From Asticcacaulis endophyticus (GTDB lineage: Bacteria > Pseudomonadota > Alphaproteobacteria > Caulobacterales > Caulobacteraceae), in the NCBI RefSeq assembly GCF_014652575.1, contig NZ_BMZB01000001.1, positions 186,001 to 250,000 on the forward strand: a DNA stretch of 64,000 nucleotides, given 5' to 3'. The notes beneath the pieces were generated by a model that was not told the origin of the DNA, made no database searches, and saw only the letters and a list, made by a program, of their open reading frames with translations. Made by a program: the position numbers and the translations under genes. Below, piece after piece: positions 19,601 through 27,132 of this stretch (position 1 is its first letter; every line of letters starts with the position of its first letter).

Positions 19601-20321
19601 GGCTCAAGACAACACCGAGGCGATCATTCAGGAACTTACGCGAAGCCACCAGATTATAATCCGGCTTCCACTGCTCCCCCAGCGAGTTGCGGCGTGCACC
19701 GACGCGAAGCGACAGATAAGGCTTTTTGAAATCAAGCCCTGTACGGGTTTGAATTTTAACACCACCGCCAAGTGACCCTTCGGTCATGTCAGCGGTAGAT
19801 CCTTTGATCACATCTACACTTTTAATAAGATCGGATGGCAGCGCCACCATATCAGCTCCGCGTGCGTTTTGAGTGCCGCTCAAGGCAAAGCTGGCGTTAC
19901 TGACCCCCATGCCGTCCAGTTCAACGCGCGTCTGCTCTGCGGTGTTACCACGGATATCGATTCCACTACCTTCACCGAATTCGTCACGCTGCAGCGCGAC
20001 GCCAGCGACACGCGAAATCGCTTCGTTCAGGTTTTTGTCAGGGAAGGCGCCGACATCGTCTGCGACAATAGAGTCCATTGCCGTCTTGGCGCGCTTTTTA
20101 CGGTCGTTAGATGACTGCTGGGCGGCGCGGGCGCCGACGACGACGACTTCCTGGATATCCTCATCGGCAGCGGCGGCGACCGGAGCACCGGCCTGGCTGG
20201 ACGATACAATCGCGTCCTGAGCCATGGCCGTGCCTGAGAACGCCATCATGGAAATAAGCGTCATCGCCGTTCCCTGTTGCAGGGCTTTGGAGAATGACCG
20301 GTTACGGTTGCGGGTTAACAT
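16653..20321 (-). CDS. TonB-dependent outer membrane receptor, probably for pectic oligosaccharides
   Basis: A 1222-residue TonB-dependent receptor. It has a signal peptide ending TAMAQ, an acidic stretch with the TonB-box-like segment EVVVVGAR, a plug domain (SRVAGVALQRDEFGEG, then the GSTADMTEGSLGG region) and a large beta-barrel ending in GVTYRMQ with the typical aromatic-rich final strand. It would import large glycan fragments across the outer membrane using TonB energy. The ATG at 20321 is preceded by AGGAGG; a longer frame upstream is not supported. The pectin role is inferred from its position between GH95 and PL11. It belongs to the large Caulobacter/Xanthomonas receptor group. Confidence 0.93.
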   Translation of the reverse strand: MLTRNRNRSFSKALQQGTAMTLISMMAFSGTAMAQDAIVSSSQAGAPVAAAADEDIQEVVVVGARAAQQSSNDRKKRAKTAMDSIVADDVGAFPDKNLNEAISRVAGVALQRDEFGEGSGIDIRGNTAEQTRVELDGMGVSNASFALSGTQNARGADMVALPSDLIKSVDVIKGSTADMTEGSLGGGVKIQTRTGLDFKKPYLSLRVGARRNSLGEQWKPDYNLVASRKFLNDRLGVVLSLTGSNYQNNSSSQGTSANNTGYLGRLDFDGSAEKTFEFNPSTVGGTGVGATLSPDTLLANSSFTPRQIVERSASAQTKAACSTAFPLLTTGTAAVKNQRVYELQTCLNQWNDLEPNLVRSYDNTQLDERFSADIRFDYKISDNFTVFAKYNKSTREVDRQYRWRSLQGGQETPINPGNIYTTAGNPNGVWNIAAGSPYQQRVVSPTAAGKYFLYDGVGIYNNNPAIGNVVGIDPSSVKVDENHFVTEYVLTDASSNITQSWEPFDTTNTFAQFGGNYNSGPLKIDFMVGKSEADYKRFNISTNRSFNYGAARFFVQPSGLWSHEILGNYDETNPANYVQLNSQAAITTAVAPTYEVPAGVPVTTVAQRPLVSNSFALNFDAWIGESTETTAKIDVTYNLEDKLPFFSAIKIGLSQRNPQGKAWSRPGGRTISNAVGTYLNTNGTVNPNYIPAVVLPSTLMRGSFRACQPTATSIESCNYGYVPATNMFNALTGVTTYTPAEMQALIAATISQPDSNFFNGYEGAENMENWQGIDVEKLVSLVPSAQNYNFDCMKSCVASDGKVYDQFFQGYDEKITAAYYMAEFEQPLPLGMELIGNFGLRAVETEATGQGAFTLQSVRTTAAFDPLNPTAAAGIVTTSYTQQVEFTRTTRDYLPTYNVGVWVVPDQVVVRYYKGKTISRPGVNFMLPAGTCTVDERRELDVIGFDGDNSCSVRVGNPELKPYTAWDQNLSVEWYPNRDTMLSLATHKLDVLIGNVVGTSATGKLFAGSDYVDPVTGQALADLEFTYPTYENAPGIERTGWEFTSKTAFTFLPWYFRYTGADFNYSKLESKGATNIINPNTGEVMPPQRESDYFANLSLWYDDGKTNARITYQARGEYFICIESCGSNGRNNYPSEIGFDARPAPYQPGNAVWQDETKYVDAKITHKFRPNVEFYVEGRNLTKQGTTTSNGADRTFADGTPTVHNLNYGGRTFSFGVTYRMQ

Positions 20322-20684
20322 CAAAATAGTCCTCCTGGTGCTGGCTTTTTCAAAGCCCGGCGCCATGTGTCGGCACCTGCCCCAGAGGTTGAAAAGAGAA
20401 TGTAATCCGCACAGGTCAGCGATGCCGCCGCCCGCACATTCATTACTGATGACCGTGAAGTGTCGCTGCCTATGGGGCTGAAACGCAAAACCCGGCTCGG
20501 CATTATCCGAGCGGACGCATTCCTAAAAGCCCTTCCGCAAGCGGACGGTTTCCGGTGTCATCTCCCTTTTATTGGACCGTTAGTCGGTCTCATTTATCAA
20601 CCCCTATGGGATGGCCTAAGCTTTGTTGATTGATTGTGGCAAGTCAAGATACATTTTGATCATTTGCGCCATATTGTCCGTCAA
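20322..20684 (-). promoter_or_regulatory. Long leader and promoter region of the receptor gene
   Basis: About 360 bases upstream of the receptor carry no convincing gene. A TTGACT-like hexamer on the minus strand (20642-20647, read in reverse complement) could be a -35 element, giving a leader of about 300 bases. A GGTC-type inverted repeat (GACCGACTAACGGTC in reverse complement) lies near 20577-20591. The reading is tentative. Confidence 0.35.
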
Positions 20685-20699
20685 ATTGGTCAGATAAGT
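20685..20699. promoter_or_regulatory. Candidate operator half-site ATTGGTCAGATAAGT
   Basis: This shares ATTGGTCA with the palindrome at 13965 and lies upstream of the putative receptor promoter. The second arm is degenerate. A further partial copy (CCATATTGTCC) begins at 20669. Confidence 0.35.
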
Positions 20700-20778
20700 G
20701 AGCCTGCGTTACAAAAAGAACACAATTTTTCTAACAAATCGCCACATTCATGCCCGCTCAGGCAAAGACGTGCACCAT

Positions 20779-20793
20779 ATTGGTCAAATCACT
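20779..20793. promoter_or_regulatory. Candidate operator half-site ATTGGTCAAATCACT
   Basis: The third copy of the ATTGGTCA motif, preceded by CCAT as in the partial copy at 20669. It lies between the receptor promoter region and the candidate small RNA, so either could be its target. Confidence 0.35.
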
Positions 20794-20937
20794 GAATCGT
20801 CGCACCCTTCGATATTACGAACTCGCCTTAACCAAACTATTGAATAATATGAAACTAATATCCACGACGCAAAAATCTGACATTTTGAAGCGTCTGAAAC
20901 ATGATAGCGCTAACAAAATGAACCCGGAAAATCGATT

Positions 20938-20968
20938 TTGATTACTATTGCGCAATACAGATTATTAT
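20938..20968 (+). promoter_or_regulatory. Candidate promoter of the structured RNA
   Basis: TTGATT (20938-20943) is followed after 17-19 bases by ATTATTAT, which resembles a -35/-10 pair in an AT-rich stretch. It would start transcription near 20975, just before the run of hairpins. Inferred from spacing only. Confidence 0.35.
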
Positions 20969-20974
20969 CGTACT

Positions 20975-21159
20975 AATTTGCGCAGCATGACTCTTGGTGT
21001 TCATTTCAAGCGTTTTGTCGGCCACGCTTCCAGGTGATTATGACGTGCTTTGCCGTCATGATCGCGGAGGCAACCTTCCCGAAATAGCTTCAGGCCGCGT
21101 CCCGAAGCTATTGACTGACAACGGTGACAGCCATTCCCTTGGCTCTCACCGTTTTTTTT
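20975..21159 (+). ncRNA. Candidate structured small RNA with its own terminator
   Basis: No plausible protein is encoded here, yet four hairpins follow one another. Stem 1 is AAGCGT/ACGCTT (21008-21029), stem 2 ATGACG/CGTCAT (21040-21059), stem 3 AATAGCTTC/GAAGCTATT (21083-21112), and stem 4 a 13-bp terminator with one mismatch (21120-21153) ending in a run of eight T's. No upstream plus-strand gene needs this terminator, so it most likely ends a free RNA of about 180 nucleotides or a leader that attenuates the PL11 gene 170 bases downstream. I do not recognise a known RNA family. The 5' end is a guess. Confidence 0.5.
21120..21159 (+). terminator. Strong intrinsic terminator upstream of the PL11 gene
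   Basis: Arms AACGGTGAcAGCCA and TGGCTcTCACCGTT pair over 13 bp with a single C-C mismatch; the stem runs into eight consecutive T's. It lies 169 bases before the PL11 start codon in the same orientation. Confidence 0.9.
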
Positions 21160-21327
21160 GCCTTGCGCGCCACGCTATGATTGATATCGCGCACGATCGA
21201 TCAAATTGCGCTTGTCTCGCTCATTACAAAGGCGTAGCCTCCGCCGATAAAATAAAAGGCACCCCGGTTTAACCGATCCGGCAGGGCCAGCCTTTCACGG
21301 GGAAACTGAATTCAAGGATATAATCAG

Positions 21328-23292
21328 ATGCATGATCTGAAACTTTACCTTCGCCGCTCAGGGGCGATTCTGCCGGCACTCGCCGCACTCGCCATGTCAA
21401 CGGTCGCACTGGCGCAAACGGGCCCGCGCCATATGGAAGCCATCGACCGCGGCGTGGTCGCTGTTCCGGCCACCAATGGCGTGCTGGTTAGCTGGCGCCT
21501 GCTGGGCAATGATGCGGATAAGACGACCTTTAATCTCTATCGCGACGGTAAGAAAATCACGCCAAAGCCCATCAGCGCGACGAATTTCGCAGACGCTAAG
21601 GGTAGCGCGACATCCATCTATAAAGTCGCAGCAATCACGGGTGGCAAGGCAACCGGCACCTCAGCCGATGCGCGCGTGTGGGCAGAGGGCTACCTCAACA
21701 TTCCGCTGAACAAGCCCGCTGACGGCACCACGCCGGATGGCCAAACCTATAGCTACAATGCCAATGACGCTTCGGCCGGAGATCTTGATGGTGACGGTCG
21801 TTATGAGATCATCCTGAAGTGGGACCCCAGCAATTCCAAGGACAATTCCCAGGGCGGCTATACCGGCAATGTCTTTATCGATGCCTATACGCTTGACGGC
21901 AAACAGCTTTGGCGCATCGATCTGGGCCGCAATATCCGCGCCGGCGCCCACTACACCCAGTTTCAGGTGGCCGACTATGATGGTGACGGCAAGGCCGAAC
22001 TGATCGTCAAAACCGCCGATGGCACCAAAGACGCTCAGGGCAAGGTCATCGGCGATGCGAATGCCAATTGGGTAGAAGGTGATGGCGAGGTCGCTCAGAA
22101 CGATCGCACCGGCTCCGTCGTCGCACCCGACGGTAAATTGATGGCGCAATTTAAAGGCCGCATCCTTAAGGGGCCGGAATATTTAAGCGTCTTCGAGGGC
22201 GCCACCGGGCGTGTGCTCGATACTGTCGATTTTGCCAATACACGCGGCACGACCGGGCCGGACGCCACCCCGGAAGAACAAAAAGCCCGCTGGGGCGACG
22301 CCTACGGCAACCGGTCGGAGCGCTATCTGGCCGGTACAGCCTGGCTGGACGGTGTGCATCCGTCAGTGGTTATGGCGCGGGGCTATTACGCCCGCACAAC
22401 CCTGTCGGCCTATGATTTCCGCGATGGTAAGCTGACCAAGCGCTGGTACTTTGATTCCGAAGCTGATGGCGCGCCGGACGGCTATTCGCATCAGGGCAAC
22501 CACCAGTTCTCGGTCGCTGACGTCGATGGCGACGGTAAGGATGAAGTCATCTATGGCTCCATGACGTTGGATGATGACGGCAAGCCCCTGTGGAGCGCCA
22601 AACTCGGTCACGGCGACGCCATGCATGTCTCCGATCTTGATCCATCCCGCCCAGGTTTTGAGAAATTTGGCGTGCATGAAAGCATGCGCGACAGCGGCAA
22701 CCGCGGCTCAGCCATGCTGGATGCCAAAACGGGTGAAATGCTGTGGTCGACTCCGGCCGACAAGGATACCGGGCGCGGCGTCTCCGCAGATATTGACCCG
22801 CGCCATCTGGGGGCAGAATCATGGGCCTCTAACTCGTCCAACCTCTATAATGCCAAGGGCGAGATAATCTCGGACAAGCGCCCGCGTTCGATGAACTTTG
22901 CGATCTGGTGGGACGGCGATCTGACCCGCGAACTGCTGGATGGCAATAAGATATTTAAATGGGACTGGAAGACGGGCGATTCACCCGTCATTTTTGAGAT
23001 GACGGACACCACCTCCAACAATGGCACCAAGTCCAATCCGGCGCTGCAGGCCGACATACTCGGTGACTGGCGTGAAGAGGTCATTATGCGCACCACCGAC
23101 AATACAGCCTTACGCATCTATTCGACCAATATTCCAACGACCTACAGCTTTACCACCCTGATGCACGATCCGGTTTACCGGGCGGGCATCGCCTGGCAGA
23201 ACACGGCCTATAACCAGCCGCCGCATGTCAGCTACTATCTGGGTGAAGGTATGAAAACCCCGCCCAAAGCCAATATTAAAATCGGCAAATAG
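21328..23292 (+). CDS. Rhamnogalacturonan lyase, PL11 family
   Basis: A 654-residue PL11 lyase resembling the YesW/RhgW type, which cuts RG-I between rhamnose and galacturonic acid by beta-elimination. The N-terminal export signal ends VALAQ. The family's calcium-rich beta-propeller shows as DLDGDGRYE (about 152-160), DYDGDGKAEL (216-225) and DVDGDGKDEV, with NHQFSVAD and WREEVIMRT further on. It acts in the periplasm or at the surface. The ribosome site AAGGAT is modest. The 170-base leader follows a strong terminator, so attenuation is possible. Endo versus exo action is not decided by sequence. Confidence 0.92.
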   Translation: MHDLKLYLRRSGAILPALAALAMSTVALAQTGPRHMEAIDRGVVAVPATNGVLVSWRLLGNDADKTTFNLYRDGKKITPKPISATNFADAKGSATSIYKVAAITGGKATGTSADARVWAEGYLNIPLNKPADGTTPDGQTYSYNANDASAGDLDGDGRYEIILKWDPSNSKDNSQGGYTGNVFIDAYTLDGKQLWRIDLGRNIRAGAHYTQFQVADYDGDGKAELIVKTADGTKDAQGKVIGDANANWVEGDGEVAQNDRTGSVVAPDGKLMAQFKGRILKGPEYLSVFEGATGRVLDTVDFANTRGTTGPDATPEEQKARWGDAYGNRSERYLAGTAWLDGVHPSVVMARGYYARTTLSAYDFRDGKLTKRWYFDSEADGAPDGYSHQGNHQFSVADVDGDGKDEVIYGSMTLDDDGKPLWSAKLGHGDAMHVSDLDPSRPGFEKFGVHESMRDSGNRGSAMLDAKTGEMLWSTPADKDTGRGVSADIDPRHLGAESWASNSSNLYNAKGEIISDKRPRSMNFAIWWDGDLTRELLDGNKIFKWDWKTGDSPVIFEMTDTTSNNGTKSNPALQADILGDWREEVIMRTTDNTALRIYSTNIPTTYSFTTLMHDPVYRAGIAWQNTAYNQPPHVSYYLGEGMKTPPKANIKIGK

Positions 23293-23355
23293 GTAAAAAG
23301 CGCCACCCAAAAAGTGGCACCCGGTTTTTGGAAAAATTGCGCGTCTAACAAATAA

Positions 23356-23381
23356 CCCCCGGAGTTCGCTCCGGGGGTTTT
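23356..23381. terminator. Terminator between PL11 and PL22 genes
   Basis: A 9-bp perfect stem CCCCCGGAG/CTCCGGGGG with a TTCG loop and TTTT on the plus side; the minus side is AT-rich too. It sits between two convergent genes and could serve both. Confidence 0.85.
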
Positions 23382-23398
23382 AATTTGTCCAAACCGTC

Positions 23399-24727
23399 TT
23401 AAACCTTGGCGACCTCGACCGCATAGGTATGGATCGGGCCGTGCATACTGGAGCGGAACAGCAACCACTTGCCATCTGGCGTGAATTGCAGGTTCGGCTC
23501 AACCCGGTAATCGTGCTTAGCCATGTTGAGGATTTTGGTCGATTTCAGCTTACCCGGCCGCACCAGATCCGCCGCGTTCGGCGCGGAAACCCCTAAGTCC
23601 TCAATGATCTCCGGCTCGAACAGATAAAGCCATTTGCCGTCCTTGGCCTTAGCGACCATTTCCTCATCGCCGCCGTCACCGGCGAACAGCTTGCCGTCGC
23701 GTGATATCTGGAAATGCACCGACCATTCATTGCGCTCCATATGGTACCAGATGCGCTTGCCGGTCTTAAGATTATAGGACGCCAGCCAGAAATCCTCACC
23801 GCGCGGGGTTTGCAGGTCATACAGAATCTGCTCGCCATCAAAAGAGAAAAACTCATGACCGGCGATTTCCATATTCATGGTGCGCTTATGGATATCACGC
23901 TTATCGCTACCGTCAGCGCGGATCGTCCAGATGCGGTCGACCATGTGCCAGGGGCCTTCGTGGCAGTACATGATCTGCTGAGGGTCGGTCGGGGAAAACT
24001 GAATGTGGTTGAGCCAGTCAGTCGACGCCGTCACCACCTTGCGCTCACCGGTTTTGATATCGAGGGTGAAGATTTCCATCGGAATGTTTTGCGCCAGCCG
24101 GTCGGCCATGCGCACTTCCTTGGCCGCCGCAAACGACAGAGGCTTGCCGTCCGGGCCAATGGCATTATAGCCACCATCGGTGCCTGCAATCTTCGGCCCC
24201 GGCTGAAGTTCATAGTGACGCTCAGCCCACACCCCCAGCAACAACGTATCGTCAGCATTGACCGACCCGATCCAGCCGCCGACGTTTTTGGCAATCACGG
24301 TCGCCTTACCCGTATTGATATCGACGGCATAGTAATCAAGGCCGAGAGCACCCTTGCCTTGACCCTGTAGCTTGGCCTGACGGACATAGACGATCGGTTT
24401 GGTGCGCGACACCATGATCACTTCGAACAGGTGGGCGTTTTTGGCCTTGGTAAGGGCAGAGACTTTCCAGGTGCCAATCTCGGCCTTCATGACACCGTTC
24501 GGGCCGTTGAAGACCATCCACTTGCCGTCGCCGGTAAAGGCGTTGTCGTGGAAATAGAGGAACTTGGAATTATCCTCAGTCGAGACGCGGCGCACCCGGT
24601 GGCCGGTGTCGGCATCGACCCATTCGACGGGAATATCTTTGGTTGGCGTTGGCGTTTGCGCCTGTGCGGGCATAGCCGACAGTGCCGCCAAAGCGGCAGC
24701 GCCCGTCAAAAAAGTGCGTTTTTGCAT
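23399..24727 (-). CDS. Exported oligogalacturonate lyase-like protein, PL22 family
   Basis: A 442-residue protein of the oligogalacturonide lyase family (PL22), a seven-bladed beta-propeller that breaks short galacturonides by beta-elimination. The signal peptide ends PAQAQ, so unlike the cytoplasmic Ogl of enterobacteria this one is periplasmic. Histidines likely to match the catalytic and metal positions are His241 (LNHIQFSP), His291 (IAGHEFFSFDG) and His338 (SVHFQIS, with Gln340); these are inferred by motif. It is the last gene after rhaI and the YesU-like gene on the minus strand. Confidence 0.82.
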   Translation of the reverse strand: MQKRTFLTGAAALAALSAMPAQAQTPTPTKDIPVEWVDADTGHRVRRVSTEDNSKFLYFHDNAFTGDGKWMVFNGPNGVMKAEIGTWKVSALTKAKNAHLFEVIMVSRTKPIVYVRQAKLQGQGKGALGLDYYAVDINTGKATVIAKNVGGWIGSVNADDTLLLGVWAERHYELQPGPKIAGTDGGYNAIGPDGKPLSFAAAKEVRMADRLAQNIPMEIFTLDIKTGERKVVTASTDWLNHIQFSPTDPQQIMYCHEGPWHMVDRIWTIRADGSDKRDIHKRTMNMEIAGHEFFSFDGEQILYDLQTPRGEDFWLASYNLKTGKRIWYHMERNEWSVHFQISRDGKLFAGDGGDEEMVAKAKDGKWLYLFEPEIIEDLGVSAPNAADLVRPGKLKSTKILNMAKHDYRVEPNLQFTPDGKWLLFRSSMHGPIHTYAVEVAKV

Positions 24728-24807
24728 GAATAATCCCTGCTGAGTGTTATTAGGCTTTCAGTCTTTTGCCGGAACACTAGCGCGAATTTCACAACAATCA
24801 ATCATAA

Positions 24808-25554
24808 TCACGCAATTTTGCGCACCGTCAGATCCGCGTAATCGGCAATCAAAGGCGCCATCTGCCGGAACCCAATCGACCCTGATGTCGGACTGCCGGG
24901 CGTTACATCCCAGTGCACGACTGGCAAGTCATTGATCAGGAAATCAACCGCCTTATGGGTCTTGCGAATTTTAACATCATAGGGCGGGGTGGCGTCTTCG
25001 ACATCCGGCAGAGGGTCAGCCCCTTGTGCCAGCAACTGAAAGCCCGGCGCGCGGCGCAAATTGGCCAGATGAAAGGCCCGCTCCTCCGCCCACCTGCGGC
25101 GGAAATAGGCGATTTGCAGAGCATCGACATCGCTCTGGGTATATTGATCATAGATACCGGCGCGGGGCTTGAGCCCTTTATCGAGTACATGCACCCGCTC
25201 GCCATTCAATATCCCGCCCGCCGAAAAAAACAGGATGCACAGACCGGGCTCGGCCACCGGCCAGAATTTCCAGCTTATCTCGACATTGTCCGGGAATGTT
25301 TCCGGGCACCAGAACACAAAGTTTGATGCTTGACCTTCGGACGGATCGCGCGCGTTCTGCAAGGTCATGCGGCCGCGCTCAAAACTGATTTTGGCCTCAC
25401 CTTCCAGTTTAAACGCCGCGATGTCTTCCGGTTTGGCAAAGGGGTTGTGGTAGATGATGTCGCCCACCTTGGCCGTTTGCGCCGCCACGGTTGTGGCTGT
25501 CCCGACCAAACCCAAAGCGCTTAAACCGCCTGCCAATTGCCGCCGCGAAATCAT
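24808..25554 (-). CDS. YesU-like DUF1961 protein
   Basis: A 248-residue protein matching the DUF1961 family, whose member YesU sits in the Bacillus rhamnogalacturonan cluster; its biochemical role is not established. A twin-arginine signal (SRRQLAGGLSALG) and a cut near VAAQT place it in the periplasm. It looks like a concanavalin-like beta-sandwich, with KISFERGRMTL, NFVFWCPETFPDN and GSIGFRQMAP visible. It starts 9 bases after the rhaI stop and precedes PL22, so all three are probably one operon. It may bind or cut a pectic glycan. Confidence 0.72.
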   Translation of the reverse strand: MISRRQLAGGLSALGLVGTATTVAAQTAKVGDIIYHNPFAKPEDIAAFKLEGEAKISFERGRMTLQNARDPSEGQASNFVFWCPETFPDNVEISWKFWPVAEPGLCILFFSAGGILNGERVHVLDKGLKPRAGIYDQYTQSDVDALQIAYFRRRWAEERAFHLANLRRAPGFQLLAQGADPLPDVEDATPPYDVKIRKTHKAVDFLINDLPVVHWDVTPGSPTSGSIGFRQMAPLIADYADLTVRKIA

Positions 25555-25563
25555 AGCTTACTC

Positions 25564-26871
25564 CTAAACAATACCGCCGCCGGTCGCGCCCTGAGTGATA
25601 CGAATGGCAGCTTTTTGTGCGCGATAACCAGACGCCCGATAAACCCCAACCGGATCAATCGCAGCCCCCACCCTCAAGCGCGCGATTTTCAGGATCGGCC
25701 GCACATCGGTGTCATAGGCCTCTTTCAGGGTGGCATGAGCCATCAGCGGATCATTGCCGTCCTGATAGCCGCGCAGTGTCACACGATCAATCAGCAGAGC
25801 CCTGGTTAAAGCCTGCTCGATCGACCCGACCGACATCATCAGGCTTTCGATCGGGTCGGTAATATTGTGCGACTGATCCAGCATATAGGCCGGATCAAAC
25901 CCGTGAGGATCGCGGCTTTTAGCTTCCACCAGCTCGTTGAACACCAGAAACAACTGGAACGGATTAACCGACCCGGCATCCAGATCATCATCGCCATATT
26001 TGGAATCGTTGAAATGAAACCCGCCCAGCTTGCCAAACTGCGACAGGCGCGCCACGATCATTTCGATATTCACGTTCGGCGCATGATGGCCCAGATCGAC
26101 CAGACACTGCGCCTTGGGCCCCAGTTTTTGTGCGCACAAAATCGACGTGCCCCAGTCCTGAATCACCGTCGAATAAAAAGCCGGCTCATAGAGCTTATGC
26201 TCCATGAACACGCGCCAGTCGTCGGGCAAACCGGCATAGACTACCGCCATACTGTCGAGATAGCGCTCAAGGGCACGGGTAAAATCGCTCTGGCCCGCAA
26301 AGTTGGAGCCATCGCCCAGCCAGACGGTCAGGGCCTTGGCGTCCAGCTTTTGGCCGATCTCGATACATTCCAGATTATGGTCAATCGCCTGCTGGCGCGT
26401 GGCCGCATCGGCATGGGTCAGGGAGCCGAACTTATAGGACAGTCCCTGCCCCGCCTGATCCTGAAAGGTGTTGGAATTGACCGCATCAAATCCCAACCCT
26501 TGCGCCGCCGCAAAGCCTTTGAGTTCGTCATAATCCTTAACCTTGTCCCACGGAAAATGCAGAGACACCCGCGGCGTGGCCTGCGTCAGTTGCTGAATGA
26601 CGGCGCAGTCTTCGATCTTTTCAAACAGGGTATTCGGCCCGCCCGCAATCGGATAACGGCCAAAGCGCGTACCGCCGGTGCCTAGGCCCCAGCTTGGTAC
26701 CGCTACGCTAAACGCCATGACCTCGGCCAGAACCGCCTCGACATCAATCCCCCGGCGCGCAAGCTGCTCACCCAGATGCGCATAGTCGCGGACGGCCTCA
26801 GCCTCCAGACGGGCATTGCTGGTGTCTATCTGATCCGGGGTAATGGCAGGTGTTGCCACCGTGTTCCTCAT
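25564..26871 (-). CDS. rhaI: L-rhamnose isomerase (RhaI type)
   Basis: A 435-residue enzyme of the L-rhamnose catabolism isomerase family (Pseudomonas stutzeri type), which converts L-rhamnose to L-rhamnulose with divalent metal in a TIM barrel. Motifs include SLHFPWDKVKDY, the WLGDGSNF loop, VFMEHKLYEPAFY, LVDLGHHAPNVN and GGFHFNDSKYGDDDL, which hold the metal-binding Glu, Asp and His residues. ATG at 26871. It diverges from rhaK, sharing a 261-base promoter region, and is followed by the YesU-like gene. Confidence 0.92.
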   Translation of the reverse strand: MRNTVATPAITPDQIDTSNARLEAEAVRDYAHLGEQLARRGIDVEAVLAEVMAFSVAVPSWGLGTGGTRFGRYPIAGGPNTLFEKIEDCAVIQQLTQATPRVSLHFPWDKVKDYDELKGFAAAQGLGFDAVNSNTFQDQAGQGLSYKFGSLTHADAATRQQAIDHNLECIEIGQKLDAKALTVWLGDGSNFAGQSDFTRALERYLDSMAVVYAGLPDDWRVFMEHKLYEPAFYSTVIQDWGTSILCAQKLGPKAQCLVDLGHHAPNVNIEMIVARLSQFGKLGGFHFNDSKYGDDDLDAGSVNPFQLFLVFNELVEAKSRDPHGFDPAYMLDQSHNITDPIESLMMSVGSIEQALTRALLIDRVTLRGYQDGNDPLMAHATLKEAYDTDVRPILKIARLRVGAAIDPVGVYRASGYRAQKAAIRITQGATGGGIV

Positions 26872-27132
26872 GACCTGGCCTCATCTTTTGGTCCCGCTTC
26901 ACATACGGGTGCGCATTTTTACACGCGTCTTATGGCGGCAACCGGTCGGTTTGTCAGTCTTTTTTCATATCTATGGTATTTATATAACATGAGGCGGCTT
27001 AGTGACACCTCACTGTCATAAACACGCAGCGTTGATTGCGCCCTTTGCGGTGATGCTATAATCTGAGCCGCTTAAGCCGTCGCAGAACGGTGACACAAAA
27101 GATGGTAACGGGAAACGATAAGAGGCCACAGG
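26872..27132. promoter_or_regulatory. Divergent promoter region of rhaI and rhaK
   Basis: A 261-base gap between two rhamnose genes read outward. It is AT-rich around 26965-26995 and holds a short inverted repeat TGACA-CCTCAC-TGTCA near 27003-27018. The DeoR regulator encoded downstream is a likely binder, but no operator was proven. Confidence 0.4.

Noticed and set aside
20750-20941. A 63-codon frame upstream of the candidate RNA
   Set aside because: Composition is not protein-like, it lacks a ribosome site, and it lies over the ATTGGTCA site and the RNA promoter.
26776-27021. Short frame in the rhaI-rhaK divergent region
   Set aside because: It overlaps the start of rhaI and has no recognisable features; the region reads as promoter.
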